Shown: positions 34,661 to 44,197, numbered from the stretch's first letter. The stretch: 64,000 nt of DNA from Flavobacteriales bacterium (GCA_020852835.1 JADZAC010000026.1:1-64000); one strand, 5' to 3'. Notes: generated by a model not told the origin, from the sequence alone. Program-made: numbers and translations.

Positions 34661-35254
34661 TCACTTGCCCAGTTTCTCCATTTCCTTGTCAAAGGTCTCC
34701 TTGAACTTCTCGTAATCGTAATCGATCTTCAGTTTGTCGTCCTTACTGAGGCGCTCGTTGTATGCGGCCAGCAGGTCCTGTGCGCTGAGCTCAATGGCCA
34801 CGTAGCATTTGTAGTTGCCGGTGGCTTCCACCTTCATGAGCTTCTCGCAAATGGTGCGGGTGCCGGTGAGCTTTTGGTCAACCACTTCACGGGCCAGGCT
34901 CTCATAGCGCTCGGCCACTTCCTCCTTGTTGTTCATCTCCCGGCTGTTCACGTAGTTGTCGATCACGGCCTTCACTTGGGTGTTGATGGCGCTGGCCATG
35001 TCCGCCCTGGCATTGGAGAGCGCCTTTTTCTTGGCCGTGGCCTGGTCCATGCTTTCGCCCAGGTTGTTGGCGCGGAAGTTCTTGTCGTCGGTGAAGAACT
35101 CCGGCCCCGAGCAGAGCACTTTCACCTCGGTTTCACCGCTGGGCGGTGCTGCGGCTTCCGCCGCCTTCTTCTTGCTTTTGCAAGCGCTGGTCCCGCCAAC
35201 GAGCAGGATGGCCATGAAGGCGATCGATGCCATTCGTGAAGTAGTGGTTGACAT
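34661..35254 (-). CDS. Small LPP20-like lipoprotein
   Basis: 197 aa from MSTTTSRMASIAFMAILLVG, lipobox Cys at about 25 (GTSACKSKKK). The mature part resembles the LPP20 domain: VKVLCSGPEFFTDDKNFRAN, AKKKALSNARADMASAINTQ (the A-x-x-x-A-r-a-x-l-A pattern) and CYVAIELSAQDLLAAYNERL. Envelope lipoprotein. It follows the larger LPP20-like gene but has its own possible promoter in the 78-nt gap. Confidence 0.78.
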   Translation of the reverse strand: MSTTTSRMASIAFMAILLVGGTSACKSKKKAAEAAAPPSGETEVKVLCSGPEFFTDDKNFRANNLGESMDQATAKKKALSNARADMASAINTQVKAVIDNYVNSREMNNKEEVAERYESLAREVVDQKLTGTRTICEKLMKVEATGNYKCYVAIELSAQDLLAAYNERLSKDDKLKIDYDYEKFKETFDKEMEKLGK

Positions 35255-35309
35255 GTTGATCTGTGGTTTGTGGTTGCGGTGGTCAATGCTGTTTGGTTCC
35301 AATCCCGTG

Positions 35310-35317
35310 CCAAAGTA
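35310..35317 (-). promoter_or_regulatory. -7-like element TACTTTGG of the small lipoprotein gene
   Basis: Plus strand CCAAAGTA, 55 nt before the ATG; leader about 51 nt, longer than most here. Confidence 0.4.
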
Positions 35318-35332
35318 TTCCAAGGCCGGCCA

Positions 35333-36763
35333 CTATTGAAAAAGTGCGTTCAACAGCGCGGGCACAACTTCGGCGCGGACCTCTTGTGCCGCCTTCTTGT
35401 ACGCATCCATACCGGCCTTGCCGTGGTCCAGCTGAATGCCTTTGATGCCCTGCTTGCCGGCCTCATGGATCGTTTCGCCCGATCGCCGGTCGATCACCTT
35501 GATGGTTTCATCCAGCACTGCAGTGAAGAATCCGCTGCTCTCGCCCGCCGGCCGGGTATCGGCAACCACCTCCACGACCAGGTCCGCGTCGACCGGGCGG
35601 TCGACCGCCCGGAAACCCTTGGCGGTCAATTCTTCTTTCAGGACCAAGGCCAATGGATCGTTCCCCAACACTTGGCCCAAGTTGCGCTCATGGCCTGTGA
35701 AAAAGACCTTGGGCAACAACCGGTCGATGGGTACATGCACGGCTGGCACGGCAAGGCTGCCCAGCAGCGGTGCCGTGAACGCCGGGTCGATATCCTTGCT
35801 CACCAAGGCCTTCAGGTCCAATTCCACCACTGCTTCCGGCGCTGCTGCCGCGAGGCTTACCCGCTGGATGGTGATGCGGGCGCGCCCGTCCGCATCCGTA
35901 TTGCGGCTCTCGTTCACCTTTCCCTCCGCGCCGGGGAACCCGATGATGAGCGGCAGTTGCGGCAGCGCCTTGCCTCCCGCGGCGAACGACGCGGTGATGA
36001 GCAGTTCCCGGCGGAAGCGGTTGGACCAATCCAATGCGCAACGCTCGGGCAGCACAGCCAGGTGCACACCGCCCGCCATGCGCTGCAGGTCGTTGAAGAG
36101 TTCGTTGGCCAGGGGTACGCTCCGCTCCCCGATGGGCACCAGGTCGTTTTCGCCCCAATAGTCCTTCATCGCCACCAATGCACGCAGGTCCAGATCGAAC
36201 GCCGTGCGCAGGTCACCTGCGGCCAAACCGGCCCGGGCCCGCTTGTACAGGTCCGTGGCCTGATCGATGGCTTGCTGTTTCCGCGCTGCTTTTGCCCGGG
36301 CATGCGCTTCCTTGTCCAAGCGGTAATACATCCAGTATTCCGAGCCGCTCTCATAGGTATCCACCAGTTCGTATCCCTCCAGGCGCTCCTGCGTGCTGGT
36401 GCGGATGGTGCTGGTGAACTCTTCATCAAACTTGTATTTGCGGTCCAAGGTGTACAGCAGGCTGTTGCCCTCCACCTGCACGCTGATCTCACTGGCCAAG
36501 TCGTTCAGGGCGTTCTTCTTGGCCGTTTCCTGGTAGTCAGGCCGGGTTTTGGAAGCAATGCCAATGCCGATGTAATCGGCGCTGCTCACCGGCCTGCCCG
36601 TAACCCATGCAGGCTTGGGCAACTCCACCTGGCCTGCGGGTTCCGGCGGCTGCACGGTTTGCCGGGCCCTGCACGCCGAAAGCAGGAGCAGGAACACCAA
36701 GCCTTGCCGCAAGAGGCGCCCGCCTGCAGCCCTTCGGGGAAGATCCAGCAAACCTGTGCTCAT
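35333..36763 (-). CDS. LPP20-family lipoprotein with extra C-terminal domains
   Basis: 476 aa. Lipoprotein signal with Cys at about 31 (LVFLLLLSACRARQ). LPP20 domain about 50-160 (YIGIGIASKTRPDYQETAKK, NALNDLASEISVQVEGNSLL), a central helical part, then beta-rich sequence and a C-terminal segment (FFTAVLDETIKVIDRRSGET). Its ATG overlaps the stop of the CsgG-like gene (ATGA). The partnership of CsgG-like and LPP20-like proteins suggests a shared envelope complex, for example cell wall or secretion-related; this is inference. Confidence 0.82.
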   Translation of the reverse strand: MSTGLLDLPRRAAGGRLLRQGLVFLLLLSACRARQTVQPPEPAGQVELPKPAWVTGRPVSSADYIGIGIASKTRPDYQETAKKNALNDLASEISVQVEGNSLLYTLDRKYKFDEEFTSTIRTSTQERLEGYELVDTYESGSEYWMYYRLDKEAHARAKAARKQQAIDQATDLYKRARAGLAAGDLRTAFDLDLRALVAMKDYWGENDLVPIGERSVPLANELFNDLQRMAGGVHLAVLPERCALDWSNRFRRELLITASFAAGGKALPQLPLIIGFPGAEGKVNESRNTDADGRARITIQRVSLAAAAPEAVVELDLKALVSKDIDPAFTAPLLGSLAVPAVHVPIDRLLPKVFFTGHERNLGQVLGNDPLALVLKEELTAKGFRAVDRPVDADLVVEVVADTRPAGESSGFFTAVLDETIKVIDRRSGETIHEAGKQGIKGIQLDHGKAGMDAYKKAAQEVRAEVVPALLNALFQ

Positions 36764-38142
36764 GGCAACTTGCCGGCAAGTTCTTGACCAATGCTTCCGG
36801 CCAGCAAGGCCGAACTGGACCTGAGCAGCTCATTGGCCAGCACCGCCGTTGATTTCACTTCCCGCGGGGCGGCCAGCAAGGATGCCAGGTCACGCCGGGC
36901 GCTGCTCCGGGTATCCACCGTGCCGTTGAACTTGGGGACCAGCGCCTGTGCATTGCCTTCATAACTGGCGTAGCGGGTTTGGTCTTCCGCCTGCCGGTCC
37001 AACACCTTGCTGAGCAGCACCTGGCCGGTCTCCAGGGAAACCAGCTTGTAACTGATGGAGAGCTGGGCCCGGTTCACCATGGAGAATTCGGTGTACTGCA
37101 CGGGCTTGTACCGGGTAACGTACACGTACTGGTTGGTTTCGGCGTTCAGCTCCTTCACTTGGTACGATTCATAGCCTTCCTTGGCGCTGCGTTGCGTGCG
37201 CCCGGGTGATTCGCTGCTGCTGATCACCGTGCCCATGAGCACCGCTTGCGCCCCCATCAATTTCCCGGCGCTCACGGCCGTGGCTTCATCCACCACGCCG
37301 CTCATGCCCAGCTTTTGCTCGTCGAGGATCTTTTGGATGTTCTCACGGTCCACCACGCGGATGAAGGGATCATGCAGGTCGGTAAGAGCGGCGGTGACAT
37401 AGGCCTGCATGGTGATGGCCTGGGCCTTGGACGCGCCACCGGCAGTGGTAAAGGGCAGCACCGCGATCGGGTAGCGCCCCTTGTCCACGCACTGTTGTTG
37501 CAGCACGGCGGCATCCTTGTACTGCGCATTGCGTTCGGTGACCCGTGCCAGGTCGGCATAGGCCTTTCGGTATTGGCCGGCGGCCAACTCCGCCTTGCCC
37601 AGGATGTACAGGGGTTCCAAGTAGGCAATATCCTGCAGGTTGCCGGCATCCTTGTAGCCGGGTTCCAGCCTGCCGATCTTGGCAAATGTGGCTTCGGCCG
37701 CCGCGAATTCGTTCCGTCCCATCTGCTCCTGTCCCAAGGTGTACAATTGCACCAAGTACTCGCCCTTCACTTGTTTGAAGTCATTGGCGTAGCTCTCGGG
37801 GATCTCCAAAACCACCCCTGCGCGTTGCACCCGCTCCTGGTAGCCCTTGGCCTCCAGGAAGGCATTTACGGCAGCCTCTTTGTCTTCTCCCATGCTGAAC
37901 GCCTTGAAGAAGCTGCTGAGCTTGTCGTTCAGGAGCTTCTGGCCGGTTTGTTTCAGCCCGATCTTGGCCTCCACGTTGCGCAGGTTGCGCATGGCGCTTT
38001 GAAGGTACAGGTCGGCCGCTTCCGCATACATGCCGCTTTCATCCAGCTTGGCGGCCTTCTTGGCCAATGGCTTGGAACCGGTACAGGATGCGTTCAGCAC
38101 AACGAGCCCCAGCAGCGTGGCGATCTTCAGGATGGATCTCAT
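36760..38142 (-). CDS. CsgG-like lipoprotein
   Basis: 460 aa. Lipoprotein signal with Cys at about 20 (LVVLNASCTGSK). N-terminal half is helical, TPR-like (ESGMYAEAADLYLQSAMRNL). The C-terminal half carries a CsgG domain: RYPIAVLPFTTAGG (about 222), ENIQKILDEQKLGMSGVVDE and LMGAQAVLMGTV. CsgG forms an outer membrane secretion pore for curli, but no csgA, B, E or F is nearby, so another role in the envelope is likely. First gene of the lipoprotein operon. Confidence 0.85.
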   Translation of the reverse strand: MRSILKIATLLGLVVLNASCTGSKPLAKKAAKLDESGMYAEAADLYLQSAMRNLRNVEAKIGLKQTGQKLLNDKLSSFFKAFSMGEDKEAAVNAFLEAKGYQERVQRAGVVLEIPESYANDFKQVKGEYLVQLYTLGQEQMGRNEFAAAEATFAKIGRLEPGYKDAGNLQDIAYLEPLYILGKAELAAGQYRKAYADLARVTERNAQYKDAAVLQQQCVDKGRYPIAVLPFTTAGGASKAQAITMQAYVTAALTDLHDPFIRVVDRENIQKILDEQKLGMSGVVDEATAVSAGKLMGAQAVLMGTVISSSESPGRTQRSAKEGYESYQVKELNAETNQYVYVTRYKPVQYTEFSMVNRAQLSISYKLVSLETGQVLLSKVLDRQAEDQTRYASYEGNAQALVPKFNGTVDTRSSARRDLASLLAAPREVKSTAVLANELLRSSSALLAGSIGQELAGKLP

Positions 38143-38157
38143 TGGGATCAGGGGGTG

Positions 38158-38165
38158 GCAAGGTA
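38158..38165 (-). promoter_or_regulatory. -7-like element TACCTTGC of the CsgG-like operon
   Basis: Plus strand GCAAGGTA, 15 nt before the ATG at 38142. Confidence 0.45.
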
Positions 38166-38178
38166 GTGGTTGCAGTTC

Positions 38179-38823
38179 TCACCGACCTTGTATGTAGCTG
38201 TTCAATTCCTCCACGGAGCCGGTTGATCCAAATGCTTCGTTCACATGGTAGTAATTGTTCCGGTCGCTCGCGTGATCATAGGCGTACTTGGCAAAATCGA
38301 GCTTGCTGTCCTCAAAACTGAAGAGGTTCATCACGGCCTTTACCTGGGAAGTTGACAGGCAGTTGCTGCCTGCGATCTGCTTGGCCAACATGAGCTTGGT
38401 GTCATCCGATCCTTTGCTGCTGATCTTGGTCTTGGCCTCCTGGAAGTCGGAGGCGGCCATGGCATGGCCGCAGCCACCGGCTTGGACAGGGTCCACCGCT
38501 TTTGTGTTGGTTCCGGGCGCCGAGGCAACCTTGGTGGTAGTGGTGATGCACAAGGTGTATCCCAAGCCGGATCCCTCCCAACCGCCCTGGTGGATCGGTG
38601 CAATGCCGGCATCCGCGAGATCCACCATAAACAGCGGAGTTGAGCCGCTGATGCCCCTGGCTTCCACGCGGGTCGCATGCCGGCTGTTGCGGACCACTCC
38701 ATCCACCACCAGGGTGAAGGGCTCCCCTGCATCGGAAAAAACGATGATATCGCTAGTAGGGCGGGCCGAAACAACGGAGTTGGACAAAGATGCGGCCAGG
38801 GCAATGATGTATAACTGTTTCAT
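38179..38823 (-). CDS. DUF4476-domain secreted protein
   Basis: 214 aa with a signal peptide (MKQLYIIALAASLSNSVVSA). The C-terminal half is a DUF4476 domain: FQEAKTKISSKGSDDTKLML, NCLSTSQVKAVMNLFSFEDS and FAKYAYDHASDRNNYYHVNE. This domain is frequent in Bacteroidota exported proteins and has no known function. The N-terminal half is beta-type (DIIVFSDAGEPFTLVVDGVV). It is on the same strand as the CsgG-like operon but has its own promoter. Confidence 0.85.
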   Translation of the reverse strand: MKQLYIIALAASLSNSVVSARPTSDIIVFSDAGEPFTLVVDGVVRNSRHATRVEARGISGSTPLFMVDLADAGIAPIHQGGWEGSGLGYTLCITTTTKVASAPGTNTKAVDPVQAGGCGHAMAASDFQEAKTKISSKGSDDTKLMLAKQIAGSNCLSTSQVKAVMNLFSFEDSKLDFAKYAYDHASDRNNYYHVNEAFGSTGSVEELNSYIQGR

Positions 38824-38842
38824 GTGTCACATGATCGGTTGG

Positions 38843-38850
38843 CGAAAGTA
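38843..38850 (-). promoter_or_regulatory. -7 element TACTTTCG of the DUF4476 gene
   Basis: Plus strand CGAAAGTA, 19 nt before the ATG at 38823. Confidence 0.5.
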
Positions 38851-39014
38851 GTTGCGAGCTTGGGAGGCAATCGGTGTGCCACAGATGTATTGGCGGATAT
38901 GCAAGCCATATCCCGTGCGTTCACCCAATAGGCAGACCAAGGCCGACCCGCACCGCAGGACCCCCCCGATCGACCGTTCATGTATGGCGCCACCCATGGA
39001 GGAGCGGCAGCCGA

Positions 39015-39022
39015 TACTTTCG
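39015..39022 (+). promoter_or_regulatory. -7 element TACTTTCG of the ABC efflux operon
   Basis: 12 nt before the ATG at 39035; leader about 8 nt. Divergent from the DUF4476 promoter in the same 211-nt gap. Confidence 0.5.
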
Positions 39023-39034
39023 TGCCCCACGCCC

Positions 39035-39742
39035 ATGATCAAACTCAACAACATCCGCAAGGCCTACCAAATGGGCGAGAACCTGCTGCAGGTGCTCAAA
39101 GGCATTGACCTGCACATCCGCAAGGGTGAAATGGTGAGCATCATGGGATCATCAGGCTCGGGCAAGAGCACGTTGTTGAACATCATCGGCCTGCTGGACA
39201 ATGCGGACAGCGGCGATTACCTGCTGGACGGCATGCCCATCCGTTCCCTCACCGAAACACGCGCCGCGGAGCTGCGCAGCAAGTACATCGGCTTCGTGTT
39301 CCAAAGCTTCAACCTGATCGGGTTCAAGAACGCCATGGAAAACGTGGCCTTGCCGCTGTACTACCAGGGCGTGTCCAGCCGCAAGCGGAATGAACAGGCC
39401 ATGGAGATGCTGGGCAACGTGGGCTTGCGCGAGTGGGCGCGGCACATGCCCAATGAGCTGAGCGGCGGCCAGAAACAGCGGGTGGCCATTGCCCGTGCGC
39501 TGATCTCACAGCCCAAGGTGATCCTGGCCGACGAGCCCACCGGCGCCTTGGACAGCAGCACCAGCAGCGAGGTGATGGAGCTGCTGAAGGGCGTGAACAA
39601 GGACCTGGGCATGACGCTGGTGATCGTGACGCATGAACCCAAGGTCGGCGCCCTCACGGACCGGATCATCCGGCTGAAGGACGGGGAGATCGAGAACCAC
39701 CAGCAACAACCGGCAACCGCGGTGCACGATGTTCGATCGTGA
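39035..39742 (+). CDS. ABC transporter ATP-binding protein (MacB/LolD-like)
   Basis: 235 aa from MIKLNNIRKAYQMGENLLQV; the track's 38852 lies before the promoter. Walker A GSSGSGKST (about 41), Q-loop FQSFNLIGF, signature LSGGQKQRVAIARAL, Walker B VILADEPTGALD and switch His TLVIVTHEP. Drives the two downstream permeases. Overlaps the first permease by 14 nt. Confidence 0.95.
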   Translation: MIKLNNIRKAYQMGENLLQVLKGIDLHIRKGEMVSIMGSSGSGKSTLLNIIGLLDNADSGDYLLDGMPIRSLTETRAAELRSKYIGFVFQSFNLIGFKNAMENVALPLYYQGVSSRKRNEQAMEMLGNVGLREWARHMPNELSGGQKQRVAIARALISQPKVILADEPTGALDSSTSSEVMELLKGVNKDLGMTLVIVTHEPKVGALTDRIIRLKDGEIENHQQQPATAVHDVRS

Positions 39743-40973
39743 GAAATGGGCGGAGATCTTCAACACCATCGGCAAGAACAAATTGCGGACGGTGCTCACG
39801 GGCTTCAGCGTGTTCTGGGGCATCTTCATGCTCATCCTCTTGCTGGGCATGGGGCAGGGCCTGAGCAACGGCTTCAGCTACAACTTCCGCAACACGGCCA
39901 AGAACACCATCGACATCTGGGGCGGCCAGACCAGCAAACCCTGGCAAGGCTTGGCGGTCGACCGGAACATCCAACTGGACATCCACGATGTGGAAGCCCT
40001 GCGCTCGGCGATCCCCGGCTTGCAGCACATCACCGGCAACCTGCGGGTATGGCGCGGCAACAGCCAGCTGAGCCGGGGCAAGCACTACGGCAACTTCACC
40101 ATCAGCGGGGTCACCCCCGACTTCACCGAACTGCAGCACCAGCAGATCCTGCAAGGCCGCTTCATCAACCAAATGGACGTGGCGCGCACCCGCAAAGTGA
40201 TCGTACTGGCAGAAGACTCGCGTGATGCGCTGTTCAAGGGGGAAGACCCCATAGACCAGTGGGTGCAGGTGAACAACATCCCGTTCCAAGTGGTCGGGGT
40301 GTACCGGTTCGAGAGCGGTGGCCGGGGCATGAACCAGAACAGCCAGGTGTTCATCCCCTTGAGCGTGGTGCAGCGGGTGTTCAACGAGCAGCAGAACGTG
40401 GACAAGATCACCTTCAGCTTCAGCGACGGCTCCATGGCGGGCTCCAAGCAAGCAGCGCAGCGCGCGGCCTCCGTGCTCGCCGCCCGGCACCGTTTCGACC
40501 CCACGGACGATCGGGCGATCTACGTGAACAACAACGTGGAGAACGCCATGCTCTTCGGCCAGATCTTCGGGGGCATCAGCGCATTCCTGTGGATCATCGG
40601 CATCGGCACCATCGTGGCGGGCATCGTGGGGGTGAGCAACATCATGCTCATCACGGTGAAGGAACGCACCAAGGAGATCGGCATCCGCAAAGCCTTGGGG
40701 GCCTCCCCGGCCGACGTGATCGGCCAGGTGATCATGGAAGCCATTTTCGTCAGCGCCATGGCCGGCTACTTCGGGCTGGTGTGCGGGGTGGGCCTGCTGG
40801 AGTTCATTGGAGGCAACGTGCCGGGCAGCGAAATGTTCCGCAACCCCTCGATCAACCTCGGCACCGCATTGTGGGCCACGGGCGTGCTGGTGGTGGCCGG
40901 TGCCCTGGCCGGGCTCATCCCGGCACGCAAAGCCGCTGCCATCAGGCCCATTGAAGCACTGCGTGACGAATGA
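39729..40973 (+). CDS. MacB-type ABC permease 1 (FtsX-like)
   Basis: 414 aa. One N-terminal membrane segment (about 20-45), a long periplasmic MacB-PCD domain (about 50-280: VDRNIQLDIHDVEALRSAIP) and an FtsX permease domain with three membrane segments (about 285-405: GTIVAGIVGVSNIMLITVKE, RTKEIGIRKALGASPADVIG). A tandem paralogue of the next gene. Together with the ATPase and adaptor it forms a MacAB-like mechanotransmission exporter, substrate unknown. Confidence 0.93.
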   Translation: MFDREKWAEIFNTIGKNKLRTVLTGFSVFWGIFMLILLLGMGQGLSNGFSYNFRNTAKNTIDIWGGQTSKPWQGLAVDRNIQLDIHDVEALRSAIPGLQHITGNLRVWRGNSQLSRGKHYGNFTISGVTPDFTELQHQQILQGRFINQMDVARTRKVIVLAEDSRDALFKGEDPIDQWVQVNNIPFQVVGVYRFESGGRGMNQNSQVFIPLSVVQRVFNEQQNVDKITFSFSDGSMAGSKQAAQRAASVLAARHRFDPTDDRAIYVNNNVENAMLFGQIFGGISAFLWIIGIGTIVAGIVGVSNIMLITVKERTKEIGIRKALGASPADVIGQVIMEAIFVSAMAGYFGLVCGVGLLEFIGGNVPGSEMFRNPSINLGTALWATGVLVVAGALAGLIPARKAAAIRPIEALRDE

Positions 40974-40985
40974 CAACCGGGAAAG

Positions 40986-42230
40986 ATGTTCGACAGTGAA
41001 CGCTGGAACGAGATCTGGGCCACGCTGAGCCGCAACAAGCTGCGCAGCGGGCTCACCATGTTCGGCGTGTTCTGGGGCATCTTCATGCTGGTGATCATGC
41101 TGGGCATGGGCCAGGGCTTGAACAACGGCGTGATGGGCGGTTTCCAAGGATGGGCCACCAACAGCTTCTTCATCTGGACACAGAGCACCTCCCTCCCCTA
41201 CGCGGGCTTCAAGCGCGGGCGGCAGTTTGATTTCGACAACGGCGACATCGCCGCCATTCGCGCCGTGCAAGGCGTGGACAAGGTGGCACCGCGCCTGCAG
41301 CTCGGCGGATACCGGGGGGCCAACAACGTGAGCTACAAGGACAAGAACGGCGGCTTCAGCGTGAACGGCGACATGCCCGATGTGCTGCTGTTCAAGGCCT
41401 CCACCATTTCCCAGGGGCGTTTCCTCAATGCCAAGGACATCCGCGATGAACGCAAGGTGTGCGTGATCGGCCCGCAGGTGGTGAAAACACTGTTCGGCGC
41501 GGAAGACCCGCTGGGCAAGTACATCCGGATCCAAGGGGTGTTCTTCCAGGTGGTGGGCCTGCACGTGCCCCAGGCCAATGCCATGGACGACGAAGGTGAA
41601 GGCAGCACCATCTTCATCCCGTTCAGCACGTTCCAGAAGGCCTTCAACAGCATGAACACCGTGCACTGGTTCAGCGTGAGCGCCAAGCCCGGCACACAGG
41701 CCTCCGTGGTGCAGGACCGCGTGAAGCGGATGCTCTCCAAACGCCACAAGGTGGATCCCGCCGACCCGTTGGCCTTCGGCGGCTTCAATATGGAGGAGAT
41801 GTACCAGCAGATGAACATGCTGTTCCTGGCCATTTCGGCGCTCAGTTGGTTCGTGGGCATCCTCACGCTGCTCGCCGGGATCATCGGCATCAGCAACATC
41901 ATGCTGGTGATCATCAAGGAGCGCACCAAGGAGATCGGCATTAGGCGCAGCATCGGCGCCCGCCCTGGCAACATCACCGGGCAGATCATGCTGGAAGCCA
42001 TGACCCTCACCTTCATCGCAGGCTACTTCGGCCTGGTGGCCGGCATCGGTGTGCTGCAGCTCATCAACGGCATGCAGATCGAATCGGGCTTCTTCAAGAA
42101 CCCCGAGGTGGGCCTCAGCACGGCCGTGGTGGCCTTGGGCATACTGATCGCCAGCGGGCTCATCGCCGGTTGGATACCCGCCCGCCGCGCCCTGGCCATC
42201 AAGCCTGTTGACGCCCTCCGCGCCGAATAA
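40986..42230 (+). CDS. MacB-type ABC permease 2 (FtsX-like)
   Basis: 414 aa, the same length and layout as permease 1: N-terminal membrane segment, periplasmic domain (about 50-280) and three C-terminal segments with GIIGISNIMLVIIKERTKEI and GIRRSIGARPGNITGQIMLE. The opening MFDSERWNEIWATLSRNKLR parallels permease 1's MFDREKWAEIFNTIGKNKLR. Starts 12 nt after permease 1, so the transporter is probably a heterodimer. Confidence 0.93.
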   Translation: MFDSERWNEIWATLSRNKLRSGLTMFGVFWGIFMLVIMLGMGQGLNNGVMGGFQGWATNSFFIWTQSTSLPYAGFKRGRQFDFDNGDIAAIRAVQGVDKVAPRLQLGGYRGANNVSYKDKNGGFSVNGDMPDVLLFKASTISQGRFLNAKDIRDERKVCVIGPQVVKTLFGAEDPLGKYIRIQGVFFQVVGLHVPQANAMDDEGEGSTIFIPFSTFQKAFNSMNTVHWFSVSAKPGTQASVVQDRVKRMLSKRHKVDPADPLAFGGFNMEEMYQQMNMLFLAISALSWFVGILTLLAGIIGISNIMLVIIKERTKEIGIRRSIGARPGNITGQIMLEAMTLTFIAGYFGLVAGIGVLQLINGMQIESGFFKNPEVGLSTAVVALGILIASGLIAGWIPARRALAIKPVDALRAE

Positions 42231-42264
42231 CGACCATGAACCTGACGCACGTAACGGAACCAGC

Positions 42265-43383
42265 ATGAAACGCCCGATCAAGTACCTCCTCCTCTTCCTC
42301 CTTGCGGCCCTCTTCCTGTGGACCCTCTGGTTCCTCTACCAGAAAAACGCCACCAAGGCGCCGGAATTCACAGCGGTGAAGCCCCGCATCAGCACCATTG
42401 TGAAGAAAACCGTGGCCAACGGCACCATCGAACCGCGGCAGGAGATCGCGATCAAACCGGTGGTAAGCGGCGTAGTGAAGGAACTCTTCGTGGAGGCCGG
42501 GCAGCTGGTGAAGAAGGGCGACAAGCTCGCCACCATCCAGATCGTGCCCGACATGCTCTCGCTCAACCAGGCGGAAAACCGCGTGAACAGCGCAGCCATT
42601 GCGCTCAGCAACGCGCAGATGGACTACGACCGCAACAAGCCCCTGGCCGACAAGGGCGTGATCGCGGCCAGCGAAATGCAGGGCTTCGACATAGCCTTGC
42701 GCAACGCCCGCCAAGAGCAGGATGCCGCTCAGGACGCCCTGCAATTGGTGCGCGACGGCATCAGTAAAAGCAGCGGCAGCGCCAGCAACACCATAGTGCG
42801 CAGCACCATCGAAGGCATGGTGCTGGACGTGCCCGTGAAAGTGGGGACCAGCGTGATCGAACGCAACAATTTCAACGAAGGCACCACCATCGCCACCGTG
42901 GCCGACATGAACGACTTGATCTTCAAGGGCAATGTGGACGAAAGCGAGATCGGCAAAGTGCGGCTGGGCATGCCCGTGGTGATCACCGTGGGCGCCATCG
43001 ACAGCGCCACCTGGGATGCCAATCTCGAATACATCGCACCCAAAGGCGTGGAGGCGAACGGCGCCATCCAGTTCGAGATCAGGGCTGCCGTGCGGGTAAA
43101 GGAAGGCCGCACCCTGCGTGCGGGCTACAGCGCCAATGCCGACATCGTGCTCGACCGGCGCGACAGCGTGCTCAGCATTCCGGAAAGCGTGATCGCGTTC
43201 AACAACACCGGTGACAGCGCCTTTGTGGAGGTGAAGAACGGCCAAGGCTGGAACAAGACCCACGTGAAGACCGGCCTGAGCGACGGCGTGAACATCGAAC
43301 TGCTGGGCGGTATTGCGGACACCACCACGCTGAAGGGCGCAATGAAGCTGCCCGAAACGGAGCGCCAAGGCCCCCCGATGTGA
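42265..43383 (+). CDS. MacA-type periplasmic adaptor (membrane fusion protein)
   Basis: 372 aa from MKRPIKYLLLFLLAALFLWT (the track's 42208 is a TTG inside the permease gene). N-terminal anchor, lipoyl half-motif (IKPVVSGVVKELFVEAGQLV), helical hairpin (about 95-165: ENRVNSAAIALSNAQMDYDR), second lipoyl half (TIEGMVLDVPVKVGTSVIER) and a beta-barrel part. Bridges the ABC permeases to an outer membrane channel; no TolC-like gene is in the operon. Confidence 0.93.
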   Translation: MKRPIKYLLLFLLAALFLWTLWFLYQKNATKAPEFTAVKPRISTIVKKTVANGTIEPRQEIAIKPVVSGVVKELFVEAGQLVKKGDKLATIQIVPDMLSLNQAENRVNSAAIALSNAQMDYDRNKPLADKGVIAASEMQGFDIALRNARQEQDAAQDALQLVRDGISKSSGSASNTIVRSTIEGMVLDVPVKVGTSVIERNNFNEGTTIATVADMNDLIFKGNVDESEIGKVRLGMPVVITVGAIDSATWDANLEYIAPKGVEANGAIQFEIRAAVRVKEGRTLRAGYSANADIVLDRRDSVLSIPESVIAFNNTGDSAFVEVKNGQGWNKTHVKTGLSDGVNIELLGGIADTTTLKGAMKLPETERQGPPM

Positions 43384-43400
43384 CCGGATCCGCCCTGCGC

Positions 43401-44099
43401 ATGCACCTGTTCCATTGCCCCGATCTTGGCCCTTCCGCACTGGACCTGCCGGAGGAAGAGGCGCACCATGCGCTGCATGTGCTGCGGCTTTCCGCCGGCG
43501 CCGTGATCGGCTTGCTGGACGGCATGGGCGGCTTCGCGCAAGCGGAGATCACCGCCGCGGGCAAGCGCAACTGCACCGTGCAGATCAAGCACCGGGAATT
43601 GTCCCCGCCGGAGCGCACGGCCCGCATCCACCTTGCCGTTTCACCCACCAAGCAGTTGGAACGGTTCGAGTGGTTCCTTGAAAAGGCCACCGAGATCGGT
43701 GCGGACCGCATCACCCCGCTGCTTACGCACCGCACCGAACGCACCAAGCTGCGGCACGACCGCTTGGAGCGCGTGATGATCGGGGCCATGAAACAAAGCC
43801 AACGACGGTGGATGCCCCAACTGGACGACCTTACCCCGATCGCTGACTTGGTGAATGAGGCCGTGCCCCAGCGCTTTTTCGGCTGGTGTGAAGGCGATAA
43901 GCGGCAATTGCCCGAAATTCACCAGCCAGGCACGGATGCGCTGTTGCTGATCGGGCCGGAAGGCGACTTCACGGCGGATGAAGCAGGGCTGCTCACCGCA
44001 AGCGGCTTTCAAGCCGTGGGGCTCGGCAATGCCCGCCTGCGCACGGAAACAGCCGCCGTGGCCGCTTGCGCATGGATGAATTTCGCACAGCATCGGTGA
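43401..44099 (+). CDS. rsmE: 16S rRNA (uracil-1498-N3)-methyltransferase
   Basis: 232 aa from ATG at 43401 (MHLFHCPDLGPSAL); the track's 43380 is a GTG overlapping the adaptor stop. N-terminal PUA-like part with EEEAHHALHVLRLSAGAVIG, and the SPOUT knot LLIGPEGDFTADEAGLLTAS plus LGNARLRTETAAVAAC with the RxETA signature. Methylates U1498 of 16S rRNA. Last gene of the efflux operon. Confidence 0.95.
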   Translation: MHLFHCPDLGPSALDLPEEEAHHALHVLRLSAGAVIGLLDGMGGFAQAEITAAGKRNCTVQIKHRELSPPERTARIHLAVSPTKQLERFEWFLEKATEIGADRITPLLTHRTERTKLRHDRLERVMIGAMKQSQRRWMPQLDDLTPIADLVNEAVPQRFFGWCEGDKRQLPEIHQPGTDALLLIGPEGDFTADEAGLLTASGFQAVGLGNARLRTETAAVAACAWMNFAQHR

Positions 44100-44197
44100 G
44101 CACCTTGGCCATTGGGCTACCTGGTTCCATGGCAGATCGGCCATTTGGCGAATTGGCAAATTGATCAATTCGCGAAACACGCAACGCCAACCTCGCC

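Noticed and set aside
39666-42281. 871-aa minus-strand ORF
   Set aside because: Antisense to both ABC permeases; His/Asp/Ala-rich composition, no domain.
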